This document shows positions 50,600-61,203 of a stretch of 64,000 nucleotides of DNA, one piece after another. The stretch covers positions 372,001 to 436,000 of the forward strand of contig CAZFPB010000001.1 in assembly GCA_964520985.1 (NCBI GenBank). The letters are read 5' to 3'. The notes beneath the pieces are model-generated. The model was given only the letters and a program-made list of their open reading frames with translations. It did not search any database and was not told where the DNA came from. The DNA comes from CAYSGL01 sp964520985 (GTDB taxonomy: Bacteria > Pseudomonadota > Alphaproteobacteria > Micavibrionales > Micavibrionaceae). The stretch's first letter is position 1. Each line of letters begins with the position of its first letter. The translations under genes and the position numbers were made by a program.

Positions 50600-53020
50600 A
50601 TGATCCTCGGAAGCACCAAAAACACCAAATTCCATGCGGTTCTGCCGTTGCGCGACATCGTCGTGTTCCCGCATATGATTGTGCCGCTGTTCGTCGGGCG
50701 TGACAAATCCGTGAAAGCGCTGGAAGCTGTCATGGGTGGCGACAAGAAAGTGCTGCTCGTAACACAAAAAAGCCCGACGGAAGATGATCCCAAAGGGCAG
50801 GACCTGCATGTTGTTGGCACCATTGGTTCCGTGTTGCAATTGTTGAAGCTGCCAGATGGCACGGTAAAGGTTTTGGTCGAAGGGCTGGAACGCGTCGTCG
50901 TTAAACAATATGTCGATAGCGGTCCGTATCTGGAAGCGGGCGTCGATCCGATTGAAGACGCCACCGTGATGAGCGAAGAAATTGAAGCGTTGTCGCGTGC
51001 CGCCATGGCGCAGTTCGAGCAATATGTGAAGCTTAACAAAAAAATCCCGCCGGAAGTGATTGTCTCGGTCAATCAGATTGAAGAGCCGGCGAAACTGGCT
51101 GATACGATCGCTTCACACCTTGCGCTGAAAATTGATGACAAGCAAGAATTGCTGGCACTGCCGAACACGGCGGACCGCTTAGAGAAAATCTTTGGCTACA
51201 TGGAAGGCGAGATTGGTGTCCTCCAGGTAGAGAAGCGTATCCGCAATCGCGTGAAGCGTCAGATGGAGAAAACCCAGCGCGAGTACTATCTGAACGAGCA
51301 GATGAAAGCCATTCAGAAAGAACTGAATGATGGTGAAGATGGCGGCGGTAACGAGCTGGCCGAACTTGAAAAGAAAATCAACGAAACCAAGCTGTCGAAA
51401 GAAGCGGGCGACAAAGCGCGCGCCGAACTGAAAAAGCTGAAACAGATGTCGCCAATGTCGGCGGAAGCGACGGTCGTGCGTAATTATCTCGACTGGATTT
51501 TGGGCGTGCCGTGGAATAAACGCAGCCGCGTGAAAAAAGACATCAAGGAAGCGAAAAAGATTCTCGATAAAGATCATTACGGTCTGGAGAAAGTTAAAGA
51601 ACGCATCCTTGAGTACCTCGCCGTGCAGCAACGCGCCGGGAAAGTCAAAGGGCCGATTCTCTGCCTCGTCGGCCCCCCCGGTGTTGGTAAAACCTCGCTC
51701 GGTCAGTCGATCGCTAAAGCCACGAACCGTAATTTTGTGCGGATGTCTTTGGGCGGGGTGCGTGATGAAAGCGAAATTCGCGGTCACCGCCGCACCTATA
51801 TTGGCGCCATGCCCGGTAAAGTTATTCAGGGTATGAAGAAAGCCAAAACATCGAATCCGCTCTTCTTGCTCGATGAAGTCGACAAACTGGGGCAGGACTG
51901 GCGCGGCGATCCGTCATCGGCTCTGCTCGAGGTGCTCGATCCGGAACAAAACACGACGTTCAACGATCATTATCTGGAGCTTGACTACGATCTCTCAGAC
52001 GTCATGTTCATCTGCACGGCGAACAGTCTGCGCATGCCGCAGCCTTTGCTGGACCGTATGGAAATCATCCGCCTGTCGGGTTACACCGAAGATGAGAAGC
52101 TGCAGATCGTGCGTCAGCATTTACTCTCGAAACAGATGGAAGCGGCCGGCCTGAAGAAAAGCGAATTCTCTATTTCCGATGCCGGTATCCGTGACCTGAT
52201 CCGTTATCATACGCGCGAAGCCGGTGTTCGTAGCCTCGAGCGTGAGTTGGCCAACCTTTGCCGTAAAGCCATCAAGGAAATCCTGATGCGCGGCAAAGGC
52301 TCGGTGAATATCACACCGAAGCAGTTAGAGAAGTATGCCGGTGTCCAGAAATACCGTTATGGCGAAGTCGATAATCAGGACCGCGTCGGTGTTGTCACTG
52401 GTCTTGCCTACACGGAATTTGGCGGCGACCTGCTGTCCATCGAAGCGGTGACCATGCCGGGCAAAGACGGCAAGGTGTCTACCACGGGTAACCTGAAAGA
52501 CGTCATGCGGGAATCGATCACGGTGGCCGAGATGCTGATCAAGTCGCGGGCGTCCCAGTTCGGGATTTCATATGAAACCTTAAAAGAGCTGAATATTCAC
52601 GTGCACGTTCCCGAAGGGGCAACGCCGAAAGACGGCCCGTCTGCGGGTGCGGCGATGACCACTGCGATCATTTCGTCTCTGACCGGCATCGAGATCCGCA
52701 AGGATATTGCCATGACGGGCGAGATCAACCTGCGCGGTTACGTGACGGCAATTGGGGGCTTGAAAGAGAAGCTGCTGGCGGCTTTACGGGGCGGCATCAA
52801 AAAGGTTCTGATCCCGATCGAAAACGAGAAGGACCTTGCCGAGATTCCCGATAAGGTCAAAAAAGGGCTGGAAATCGTACCGGTGAATACGATCGAGGAA
52901 GTGCTCAGCCACGCACTGATCCGCCTGCCGGAGCCAATTATTATCGAAAAAGCTCTGAAAATAGACGAAATTCCGCAAGATTCTGCGGAAAATAAGGGAG
53001 AAACCACAATTCGTCATTGA
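50600..53020 (+). CDS. lon: ATP-dependent Lon protease
   Basis: An 806-residue AAA+ protease for misfolded and regulatory proteins. It has the N-terminal LON substrate domain (to about 200), a coiled helical stretch (QREYYLNEQMKAIQKELND), the AAA+ module with GPPGVGKTSLG and FLLDEVDKLG, and the protease domain with catalytic Ser in PKDGPSAGAAM and Lys in GGLKEKLLAALRGG. Start MILGSTKN has an AGGA site 15 bases upstream. The hup gene follows, as in many alphaproteobacteria. Confidence 0.96.
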   Translation: MILGSTKNTKFHAVLPLRDIVVFPHMIVPLFVGRDKSVKALEAVMGGDKKVLLVTQKSPTEDDPKGQDLHVVGTIGSVLQLLKLPDGTVKVLVEGLERVVVKQYVDSGPYLEAGVDPIEDATVMSEEIEALSRAAMAQFEQYVKLNKKIPPEVIVSVNQIEEPAKLADTIASHLALKIDDKQELLALPNTADRLEKIFGYMEGEIGVLQVEKRIRNRVKRQMEKTQREYYLNEQMKAIQKELNDGEDGGGNELAELEKKINETKLSKEAGDKARAELKKLKQMSPMSAEATVVRNYLDWILGVPWNKRSRVKKDIKEAKKILDKDHYGLEKVKERILEYLAVQQRAGKVKGPILCLVGPPGVGKTSLGQSIAKATNRNFVRMSLGGVRDESEIRGHRRTYIGAMPGKVIQGMKKAKTSNPLFLLDEVDKLGQDWRGDPSSALLEVLDPEQNTTFNDHYLELDYDLSDVMFICTANSLRMPQPLLDRMEIIRLSGYTEDEKLQIVRQHLLSKQMEAAGLKKSEFSISDAGIRDLIRYHTREAGVRSLERELANLCRKAIKEILMRGKGSVNITPKQLEKYAGVQKYRYGEVDNQDRVGVVTGLAYTEFGGDLLSIEAVTMPGKDGKVSTTGNLKDVMRESITVAEMLIKSRASQFGISYETLKELNIHVHVPEGATPKDGPSAGAAMTTAIISSLTGIEIRKDIAMTGEINLRGYVTAIGGLKEKLLAALRGGIKKVLIPIENEKDLAEIPDKVKKGLEIVPVNTIEEVLSHALIRLPEPIIIEKALKIDEIPQDSAENKGETTIRH

Positions 53021-53160
53021 GTCGTGTTTTGAAAAGGCCTAAAACTGAGCCATTCGAATCGTTGGATTTCTGCGGGTTTTAGGGCCTTCGTCTAAAACTC
53101 TGCCTTGTCCGGCGTCGATTTTTGAAAACACATGTTCAACATTTGAAAAGGGACTTCCCA

Positions 53161-53436
53161 ATGAACAAGCAAGAACTGATCGATTATGTCGCCAATGAAG
53201 CCGGCCTGACCAAAGCTGACTCGCAAAAAGCGGTTGAAGCCGTTTTCGATGGCATTACCACCACTCTGAAACAAGGCGATGATGCCCGTTTCGTTGGCTT
53301 CGGCACGTTCTCGGTCGCTTCGCGCGCCGCTACGACTGGCCGCAACCCACGCACAGGCGAAGAGCTGAAAATCCCAGCCTCGAAAAACGCGAAATTCAAA
53401 GCCGGTAAAGAGCTGAAAGACGCTGTTAACAAATAA
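53161..53436 (+). CDS. hup: DNA-binding protein HU
   Basis: Histone-like DNA-bending protein. ATG 53161 (MNKQELIDYVANEAGL) is the normal HU start; an earlier ATG at 53122 lacks support. The 91-residue protein has VGFGTFSVASRAATTGRNP, the beta-arm that intercalates DNA, and FKAGKELKDAVNK at the end. It follows lon, the usual lon-hupB order. Confidence 0.96.
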   Translation: MNKQELIDYVANEAGLTKADSQKAVEAVFDGITTTLKQGDDARFVGFGTFSVASRAATTGRNPRTGEELKIPASKNAKFKAGKELKDAVNK

Positions 53437-53454
53437 GTTTTGTTATTTTAAAGA

Positions 53455-53488
53455 AAAACCGCGCTGGAGCTTTCCGCGCGGTTTTTTT
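53455..53488 (+). terminator. Intrinsic terminator after hup
   Basis: AAAACCGCGC (53455-53464) and GCGCGGTTTT (53476-53485) pair exactly, followed by further T residues, 19 bases after the hup stop. Confidence 0.92.
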
Positions 53489-53540
53489 CATTTGCGTTCA
53501 GGTCAGTTTTTTGGTTTAACCTCTAAACCTTCTGAAGGAA

Positions 53541-53615
<75 letters not shown>

Positions 53616-53624
53616 TTTCTCTTT

Positions 53625-53729
53625 TTATTTTGCCGCTGCCGCTTTCAACGTCGATACTGCCTCAATTAGGTAGGTATCCAGTGCGTTGAATTCACAGTCC
53701 ATCAATGTCTCTTTAATCACTTCAAACAT
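53625..53729 (-). CDS. Candidate 34-aa small protein antisense to the ald leader
   Basis: On the minus strand GAGGAG lies 6 bases before ATG 53729, and the frame reads MFEVIKETLMDCEFNALDTY and on to a Lys-ending tail (KAAAAK) and TAA. It is acidic with a helical pattern. A perfect TTGACA upstream (see the next entry) adds support. It starts in the 297-base gap between tRNA-Val and ald, which otherwise has no gene. It is short, so chance cannot be excluded. Confidence 0.4.
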   Translation of the reverse strand: MFEVIKETLMDCEFNALDTYLIEAVSTLKAAAAK

Positions 53730-53757
53730 AATCATCTCCTCGTGTCTTGTCGTTCGT

Positions 53758-53785
53758 GACCTATCCAACACCCGAGGTGTGTCAA
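53758..53785 (-). promoter_or_regulatory. Possible minus-strand promoter for the 34-aa small protein
   Basis: On the minus strand TTGACA (53785-53780) is followed about 16 bases later by TAGGTC (about 53763-53758), an exact -35 with a weak -10. It points toward the small protein gene and away from ald. Confidence 0.35.
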
Positions 53786-53912
53786 AAGTTGCATATCATT
53801 GCGACGGGGCAGAGGTCTTTTTACGGCAGGCCTGCCTTGATTGCTGCGTTGCCGCTTGCCAAGGGGCCATTCCTGATACACGCTTGATACCTTCAAAGCA
53901 TGAGGAGGCTAT

Positions 53913-55034
<1,122 letters not shown>

Positions 55035-55095
55035 CATATTGACATAAATTATAGGGCGCGTAGGCTACCTGCAATGTTTATTATGTGAGGGTCTT

Positions 55096-56223
55096 ATGAG
55101 CGATAACTATAAAAGCGCGTTGGCGCAGCAGTTCCTTCAAAACGCGATTGAATTGAAAGAAGGAGATCGGCTTTGGCTCAGCTATGTCGGCCCAGAGGCG
55201 GTGCCCTTTGCTGAGCATTACAAGAAAGAAGCTGAGCGGCTTGGCGCAACAGTCTTAATGCGCCCAAATGGCAGTCTACTTCTCAATAGTTTGTTCGCGT
55301 CCGATGATGAAAGCGCTTTGCTCGAGTATGCCGCGCAAATGCTCGAAGATATGAAAACATGCGACGCTTTTCTTGGTGTCGGCAATGTAGGCGATAAAAA
55401 ACATTCTAAAGTTACGCCAGATCAGCAATTGCGTTTCTATGAAGTAACCAACGAGGCAACGCGCTACCGTGTGAATAATACGCGCTGGGTAATTTCATCG
55501 GCGCCTACAGAAGATTTCGCGGCGCTGTGTGGCATGGGTTACGAAGAGTTTCTGAAATTTTATGCCGATGCCTGTCTGTTTGATCACAAACGCTTCAACG
55601 AGCCGGCCGAGCGTCTGAAAGAAATCATGAACAAGGCCTCACAGGTCGAGATTAAAGGGCTTGATACGCATTTGACCTTCAGCCTTGAAGGAATTGGTGC
55701 CAAAGAATGCATCGGCCTGCGCAATATGCCGGACGGGGAGGTGTATTCCGCCCCTGTAAAAGGCTCTGTTGAGGGGCATGTCCGCTTCGGACCGTCACGA
55801 TACCTTAATAATCCTTTCAGCGGAATTACTCTGCGTTATAACGCAGGCCGCGTTGTCGAGGCTATGGGCGGCAACGAAGAAGAGACAGCTTTGCTGAATC
55901 AAATTCTCGATAAAGATGAGGGCGCCCGCTATCCGGGAGAATTCGCCATCGCGTTCCACCCGCTTATTGAAAAACCCGTCGGCGTGATCCTGTTCGATGA
56001 AAAGATCCGGGGGAGCTGGCACATGGCTTCTGGTGCCGCTTATGAAGGGGTAACCGACAATGGCAACAAATCGGCGGTTCACTGGGATATGGTGCAAATT
56101 CAAACGCCGAAAGCGGGCGGCGGCGAAATATGGTTTGACGATCGCCTGATCCGCAAGGATGGCCAGTTTGTGGTTCCCGAGCTAGAGGGGTTAAATCCCG
56201 AAAAGCTGGCCCCCAGACCGTAA
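55096..56223 (+). CDS. M29-family metallo-aminopeptidase
   Basis: A 375-residue peptidase of the thermophilic aminopeptidase (AmpS/PepS/AP-T) family. The metal-binding residues are visible: Glu in NMPDGEVYSAP, Glu in YPGEFAIAF, His in IRGSWHMASGAAY, and His plus Asp in KSAVHWDMVQ. It is soluble, with no signal peptide. It removes N-terminal residues from peptides. It follows ald in the same direction and could recycle peptide-derived alanine, but this link is only inferred. Confidence 0.85.
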   Translation: MSDNYKSALAQQFLQNAIELKEGDRLWLSYVGPEAVPFAEHYKKEAERLGATVLMRPNGSLLLNSLFASDDESALLEYAAQMLEDMKTCDAFLGVGNVGDKKHSKVTPDQQLRFYEVTNEATRYRVNNTRWVISSAPTEDFAALCGMGYEEFLKFYADACLFDHKRFNEPAERLKEIMNKASQVEIKGLDTHLTFSLEGIGAKECIGLRNMPDGEVYSAPVKGSVEGHVRFGPSRYLNNPFSGITLRYNAGRVVEAMGGNEEETALLNQILDKDEGARYPGEFAIAFHPLIEKPVGVILFDEKIRGSWHMASGAAYEGVTDNGNKSAVHWDMVQIQTPKAGGGEIWFDDRLIRKDGQFVVPELEGLNPEKLAPRP

Positions 56224-56274
56224 AAACCCGTTGACAGGGCAGGGTGGGAAGGCTAAACAACCCCTTACCAAAAT

Positions 56275-56351
56275 GCGGGTGTAGTTCAGTTGGTTAGAAC
56301 GCCTCCCTGTCACGGAGGAGGTCGCGGGTTCGAGTCCCGTCACTCGCGCCA
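56275..56351 (+). tRNA. tRNA-Asp (anticodon GUC)
   Basis: A 77-base cloverleaf. The acceptor stem GCGGGTG pairs with CACTCGC (one G-T pair), the discriminator is G and CCA is encoded. The anticodon stem CCTCC/GGAGG encloses CTGTCAC with anticodon GTC. Confidence 0.96.
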
Positions 56352-56388
56352 TTTTGGGTCTGGTTTGACCGCCAGATAATTGAAAAAT

Positions 56389-56422
56389 AAGCCCTCCTAA
56401 GCCTTGGCGATGGAGGGCTTTT
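56389..56422 (+). terminator. Intrinsic terminator between tRNA-Asp and nuoA
   Basis: AAGCCCTCC (56389-56397) and GGAGGGCTT (56412-56420) pair exactly around a 14-base loop, with T residues after. It ends the tRNA transcript about 20 bases before the nuoA ATG. Confidence 0.75.
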
Positions 56423-56441
56423 CCTTTATAGATTCAGTGTC

Positions 56442-56813
56442 ATGGCCTCAGATGCATTTTTATTAAATTACCTGCCCATCCTGATTTTTCTCGGGATCGC
56501 GTTCGTTATCGCCGGTGCGGCGGTCGCGCTCTCGCTGATCGCAGGGCGGCAGAATCCCGACCCGGAAAAAATCTCCGCGTATGAGTGCGGATTCGATGCG
56601 TTCGACGATGCGCGCCACAAGTTCGATGTGCGCTTCTACCTCGTCGCTATCCTGTTCATTATTTTCGATCTTGAGATTGCGTTTCTATTCCCCTGGGCGG
56701 TGACGCTCGGCGATCTGGGACTGTTTGGTTTCTGGTCGATGGTTACATTTCTAGGCGTTCTCACGATTGGGTTTATCTATGAGTGGAACAAGGGCGCCTT
56801 AGACTGGGAGTAA
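56442..56813 (+). CDS. nuoA: NADH-quinone oxidoreductase subunit A
   Basis: Membrane-arm subunit of complex I. The 123-residue protein has three membrane helices and the conserved loop with SAYECGFDAFDDARHKFD, which lies near the quinone site. The next gene starts one base after its stop. It opens the nuoABCDEF run. Confidence 0.95.
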   Translation: MASDAFLLNYLPILIFLGIAFVIAGAAVALSLIAGRQNPDPEKISAYECGFDAFDDARHKFDVRFYLVAILFIIFDLEIAFLFPWAVTLGDLGLFGFWSMVTFLGVLTIGFIYEWNKGALDWE

Positions 56814-56814
56814 T

Positions 56815-57390
56815 ATGACACACGATCGTAAAGTTATCACCGCGCCGGATGCGCAGTTCCAGACCTCTGTCGGCTTGCCGCCAGCCGTGGAGCAGGATGC
56901 TGTCGCCGCTGCGCTCTCGCATCACGTACAGGAAAAAGGATATTTGCTGACGTCAGCGGATAAACTCTTCGATTGGGCGCGTACCGGCTCGTTGTGGCCG
57001 ATGACGTTCGGTCTGGCGTGTTGCGCCGTTGAGATGATTCACGCGTATATGTCGCGCTACGATCTTGACCGGTTCGGCATGATCCCGCGTCCGTCGCCGC
57101 GCCAGTCCGATGTGATGATCGTTGCCGGGACGCTGACGAACAAAATGGCGCCTGCGTTGCGCAAAGTATACGACCAGATGCCTGAGCCGCGCTGGGTTGT
57201 GTCGATGGGATCCTGCGCCAATGGCGGCGGTTATTACCACTACTCATACTCCGTCGTGCGCGGGTGCGACCGCATTGTTCCGGTCGATATTTACGTGCCG
57301 GGCTGCCCGCCGACGGCTGAGGCGCTGGTGTATGGTCTTTTGCAATTGCAAAAGAAAATCCAGCGTGAAGACACAAGGATTGCCCGCTAA
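56815..57390 (+). CDS. nuoB: NADH-quinone oxidoreductase subunit B
   Basis: Carries iron-sulfur cluster N2, the last electron donor to quinone. The 191-residue protein has the four ligands in FGLACCAVEM, GSCANGGGYY and VPGCPPTAEA. An N-terminal extension of about 40 residues precedes the core. It overlaps nuoC by one base (TAATG). Confidence 0.96.
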   Translation: MTHDRKVITAPDAQFQTSVGLPPAVEQDAVAAALSHHVQEKGYLLTSADKLFDWARTGSLWPMTFGLACCAVEMIHAYMSRYDLDRFGMIPRPSPRQSDVMIVAGTLTNKMAPALRKVYDQMPEPRWVVSMGSCANGGGYYHYSYSVVRGCDRIVPVDIYVPGCPPTAEALVYGLLQLQKKIQREDTRIAR

Positions 57391-58055
57391 TGTCCCTGAT
57401 TGAAACACTAACCGATCTGGCCGAGCATATCGAAGAAACCCTCGAGGGAATCATTCTTGAAAAGCAGATTGTTGCCAATGAACTGATTTTGGTGGTCGAG
57501 CGCGAACGCCTGGTCGATGCGCTGCAATTCCTGCGCGATGATTCAGATTGCCAATTCAAACAGCTGGTCGATATATGCGGCGCAGATTATCCCGAGCGCA
57601 TCGGCGCGCGCTTCGATGTTGTCTATAATCTGCTTTCGCTGTCGATGAACAACCGTATTCGCGTGAAAGTGCGCACCGATGAAAATACGCCTGTGCCGTC
57701 CGCGGTAAATGTCTTCAGCAGCGCTGGATGGTTTGAGCGCGAAGCGTGGGACATGTACGGTATTTTCTTTGCCGGCAATCCCGACCTGCGCCGCATTCTC
57801 ACCGACTATGGTTTTGATGGTCATCCGCTGCGCAAGGATTTCCCGCTGACTGGCTATGTGGAATTACGTTATGACGCCGAGCAGCGCCGTGTGGTGTATG
57901 AGCCGGTAAAGCTCACGCAGGATTTCCGCAATTTCGATTATCTCTCGCCATGGGAAGGTATGACCGACGTTCAGTTGCCCGGCGATGAAAAAGGCGCTAT
58001 CCCGCCGATCGGCTGGGAGCCGACCAAGAAACGCGTAGGAGGCCAGAATGGCTGA
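57390..58055 (+). CDS. nuoC: NADH-quinone oxidoreductase subunit C
   Basis: Hydrophilic 30-kDa-type subunit of complex I, separate from nuoD here. The 221-residue protein has DICGADYPER and the signature REAWDMYGIFFAGNPDLRRI, then HPLRKDFPLTGYVELRYD. Its last 8 bases overlap nuoD. Confidence 0.95.
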   Translation: MSLIETLTDLAEHIEETLEGIILEKQIVANELILVVERERLVDALQFLRDDSDCQFKQLVDICGADYPERIGARFDVVYNLLSLSMNNRIRVKVRTDENTPVPSAVNVFSSAGWFEREAWDMYGIFFAGNPDLRRILTDYGFDGHPLRKDFPLTGYVELRYDAEQRRVVYEPVKLTQDFRNFDYLSPWEGMTDVQLPGDEKGAIPPIGWEPTKKRVGGQNG

Positions 58056-59262
58056 GGCTACCATGAATAACACTGTCGAGATTTCTGACGAAACCCATAT
58101 CAAGCCGTACACGATGAACTTCGGCCCGCAACACCCGGCAGCGCACGGCGTGCTCCGTCTGGTGCTGGAGATGGAAGGTGAAGTCATCGAGCGCGCCGAT
58201 CCGCATGTGGGCCTTCTTCACCGCGGCACGGAAAAACTGATCGAATACAAAACTTATCTGCAGGCCATTCCGTACTTTGATCGCCTCGATTACGTCGCGC
58301 CAATGAATCAGGAACATGCGTTTGCGCTCGCCACCGAAAAACTGCTTGGCATTACGCCGCCACCACGTGCGCAATACATCCGCGTGCTGTTTTGTGAGCT
58401 GACCCGTATTCTGAACCACATTCTGAACATCACGACCTTCGCGCTCGACGTCGGCGCCATCACGCCGGCCTTGTGGGGCTTTGAAGAGCGCGAGAAGGGC
58501 ATGGAGTTTTATGACCGTGTCTGCGGCGCGCGTCTGCACGCCAACTATTTCCGCCCCGGCGGCGTGGCGATTGATATGCCGGTCGGCCTTGCCGAAGATA
58601 TGCGCGAGTGGGCGGAAGAATTCCCCAAAGTGCTGGACGATCTCGACAGCCTGTTAACAGGTAACCGCATTTTCAAACAGCGCACCGTCGATATCGGGAT
58701 TGTTACCGATGATCAAGCGCTCGACTGGGGTTTTTCGGGTCCGATGCTGCGTGGCTCGGGCGTTGCCTGGGATCTGCGCAAGTCGCAACCGTATGATGTC
58801 TATGCCGAGATGGATTTCGATGTGCCGGTCGGTAAAACGGGTGATTGCTACGCGCGTTACCTCGTGCGCATGGAAGAAATGCGCCAATCGCTGCGCATTA
58901 TGAAACAGTGTCTGGATAAGCTGCCCGCTGGCCCTGTGAAAGTGAACGATTATAAAGTTTCGCCGCCGCCGCGCGCCGAAATGAAAGCGTCGATGGAAGC
59001 GCTGATCCACCATTTTAAACTCTATACCGAAGGCTACCATGTGCCCGCGGGCGAAACCTACACGGCCGTTGAAGCGCCCAAGGGCGAGTTTGGTGTGTAT
59101 CTGGTGTCCGATGGTTCGAACAAGCCGTATCGCTGCCACATCCGCGCGCCGGGCTTTGCCCACATGCAGGGTCTCGACTTTATGAGCCGCGGCGCCATGC
59201 TGGCCGACGTGGTAGCGAACATCGGTTCAATGGATATTGTGTTTGGTGAGGTTGACCGATGA
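58048..59262 (+). CDS. nuoD: NADH-quinone oxidoreductase subunit D
   Basis: A 404-residue subunit that forms the quinone pocket with NuoB. It has NFGPQHPAAHGVLRL, HVGLLHRGTEKLIE, and ends in the conserved SIDMVFGEVDR-type tail (here NIGSMDIVFGEVDR). An AGGAGG site (about 58037-58042) lies in front of ATG 58048. It overlaps nuoE by 4 bases. Confidence 0.96.
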   Translation: MAEATMNNTVEISDETHIKPYTMNFGPQHPAAHGVLRLVLEMEGEVIERADPHVGLLHRGTEKLIEYKTYLQAIPYFDRLDYVAPMNQEHAFALATEKLLGITPPPRAQYIRVLFCELTRILNHILNITTFALDVGAITPALWGFEEREKGMEFYDRVCGARLHANYFRPGGVAIDMPVGLAEDMREWAEEFPKVLDDLDSLLTGNRIFKQRTVDIGIVTDDQALDWGFSGPMLRGSGVAWDLRKSQPYDVYAEMDFDVPVGKTGDCYARYLVRMEEMRQSLRIMKQCLDKLPAGPVKVNDYKVSPPPRAEMKASMEALIHHFKLYTEGYHVPAGETYTAVEAPKGEFGVYLVSDGSNKPYRCHIRAPGFAHMQGLDFMSRGAMLADVVANIGSMDIVFGEVDR

Positions 59263-59915
59263 AAAAATCTGATGCGTTAAACGCCCCGTTCCAGCCTGAG
59301 ACATTCTCGTTCAATGACATGGGAGTGGTGCAGGAAATTATTGATCGCTACCCGCCGGGGCGCCAGCAATCGGCGATCATGCCATTGCTCGATCTGGCGC
59401 AGCGCCAGGTAGCTGTGACTGGTCCGTTTGGCGATCTGGGTCGCGGCGGCGGATGGATTCCGCGCGCCGCGATGGACGAAGTTGCCAGCATCTGCGATGT
59501 GCCGCCAATCAAGGTGTACGAAGTCGCGACATTTTATTCGATGTACAACCTTGCGCCCGTGGGTAAGTACCTGCTGCAATTCTGCACGACGACACCTTGC
59601 CATCTGTGCGGATCCGAAGATGTAATGAAGGCGGCTGAAAGACATCTGGGTATTCATGCCGGTGAGACAACCAAGGATGGTTTCTTTACCATCATGGAAG
59701 TCGAGTGCCTTGGTGCCTGTTCCAACGCGCCAATGATTCAGATCAACGATGATTTCTATGAAGATTTAACGGCTGATAAGATGGTCGAAATTCTGGTGCT
59801 GCTGCAAAAAGACGTCATCCCGCCGAGCGGCCCGCAAAACGGGCGTTTTGGTTCGATGGCCATCACCGGCCCCACCAGCCTTGAAGAGCAAGCCAAGAAA
59901 GCAGGGATCGTCTAA
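59259..59915 (+). CDS. nuoE: NADH-quinone oxidoreductase subunit E
   Basis: Carries the [2Fe-2S] cluster N1a. The 218-residue protein has a thioredoxin-like fold with CTTTPCHLCGS and ECLGACSNAPM, which give the four cysteine ligands. A C-terminal extension of about 35 residues follows. Its stop overlaps the nuoF start by one base. Confidence 0.95.
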   Translation: MKKSDALNAPFQPETFSFNDMGVVQEIIDRYPPGRQQSAIMPLLDLAQRQVAVTGPFGDLGRGGGWIPRAAMDEVASICDVPPIKVYEVATFYSMYNLAPVGKYLLQFCTTTPCHLCGSEDVMKAAERHLGIHAGETTKDGFFTIMEVECLGACSNAPMIQINDDFYEDLTADKMVEILVLLQKDVIPPSGPQNGRFGSMAITGPTSLEEQAKKAGIV

Positions 59916-61201
59916 TGCTTCCCGATCAGGACAGAATTTACACAAATCTTTATGGCTGGGAGCAGTTCGGTCTCGAAGGCGCAAAGCGCCGTGGCGATTG
60001 GGACAATACCAAGGACATCATTGCCAAAGGCCGTGACTGGATCATCGATGAGATGAAAAAATCAGGTTTGCGTGGCCGCGGCGGCGCGGGTTTCCCGACC
60101 GGTATGAAATGGTCGTTCATGCCCAAGGAAGTCAAAGAAAAGCCGCACTATCTTGTGATCAATGCCGATGAATCCGAACCGGGTACGTGCAAAGACCGCG
60201 AAATTTTACGCCATGAACCGCACAAGCTGATCGAAGGCGCGCTGATCGCGGCGTTTGCGATGCAGGCGCATACATGTGTGATTTATGTACGCGGTGAATT
60301 TTACGGTGAAGCCTCAAACCTGAACATCGCGATCAACGAAGCGCGGGCCGCAGGCTTGCTCGGCAAGAATGCCGCCGGCACGGGATGGGATTTTGACATC
60401 ATCCTGCACCGCGGCGCAGGCGCCTATATCTGCGGTGAAGAAACCGCAATGCTCGAATCCATTGAAGGCAAAAAAGGTCAGCCGCGTAACAAGCCGCCGT
60501 TTCCGGCGATGGCGGGGCTTTATTCCTGTCCGACGACCATTAACAATGTCGAGACAATTGCCAGTGTGACGGCCATTCTGCGCCGCGGCGGGGAATGGTT
60601 TGCAGGGCTTGGCAAAGACGAAAAAAATACTGGCACGAAGCTGTTCTGCATCTCCGGCCACGTCAAAGCGCCGTGTGTGGTCGAAGAAGAAATGGGCATT
60701 CCGCTTAAAGAATTGCTCGAAAAACATTGCGGCGGTGTGCGCGGCGGATGGAAAAACTTAAAAGCGGTTATTCCGGGCGGGTCGTCTACGCCGCTGCTGC
60801 CGGCTGAAATTTGCGACACCGTGCTGATGGATTTTGATTCACTGCGCGCCGTACAAAGCGGTCTTGGCACCGCGGGTGTGATCGTCATGGATCAATCGAC
60901 CGATATTATTTACGCCATTGCGCGTTTATCGCATTTCTACATGCATGAAAGCTGCGGCCAGTGCACGCCGTGCCGTGAAGGTACCGGCTGGATGTGGCGC
61001 ATGATGACACGCCTTGTGAAAGGCAATGCAACGGTTGAAGAAATCGACATGCTGCTCGATGTGTCCAAAGAAATCGAAGGTCATACGATCTGCGCGCACG
61101 GTGACGCCGCTGCGTGGCCGATCCAAGGCTTGATGCGCCACTTCCGCCCGGAAGTTGAGGCCCGCATTCTTGAGTACCGCAAACACGCAAAAGCGGCCTG
61201 A
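59915..61201 (+). CDS. nuoF: NADH-quinone oxidoreductase subunit F
   Basis: NADH-oxidising flavoprotein subunit. The 428-residue protein has the NADH/FMN site GLRGRGGAGFPTGMKWSFMP, YLVINADESEPGTCKDRE, GAGAYICGEETAML, and the N3 cluster motif CGQCTPCREGTGW. It is the last nuo gene in the window; nuoG and the membrane arm nuoH-N do not follow. Confidence 0.96.
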   Translation: MLPDQDRIYTNLYGWEQFGLEGAKRRGDWDNTKDIIAKGRDWIIDEMKKSGLRGRGGAGFPTGMKWSFMPKEVKEKPHYLVINADESEPGTCKDREILRHEPHKLIEGALIAAFAMQAHTCVIYVRGEFYGEASNLNIAINEARAAGLLGKNAAGTGWDFDIILHRGAGAYICGEETAMLESIEGKKGQPRNKPPFPAMAGLYSCPTTINNVETIASVTAILRRGGEWFAGLGKDEKNTGTKLFCISGHVKAPCVVEEEMGIPLKELLEKHCGGVRGGWKNLKAVIPGGSSTPLLPAEICDTVLMDFDSLRAVQSGLGTAGVIVMDQSTDIIYAIARLSHFYMHESCGQCTPCREGTGWMWRMMTRLVKGNATVEEIDMLLDVSKEIEGHTICAHGDAAAWPIQGLMRHFRPEVEARILEYRKHAKAA

Positions 61202-61203
61202 TC

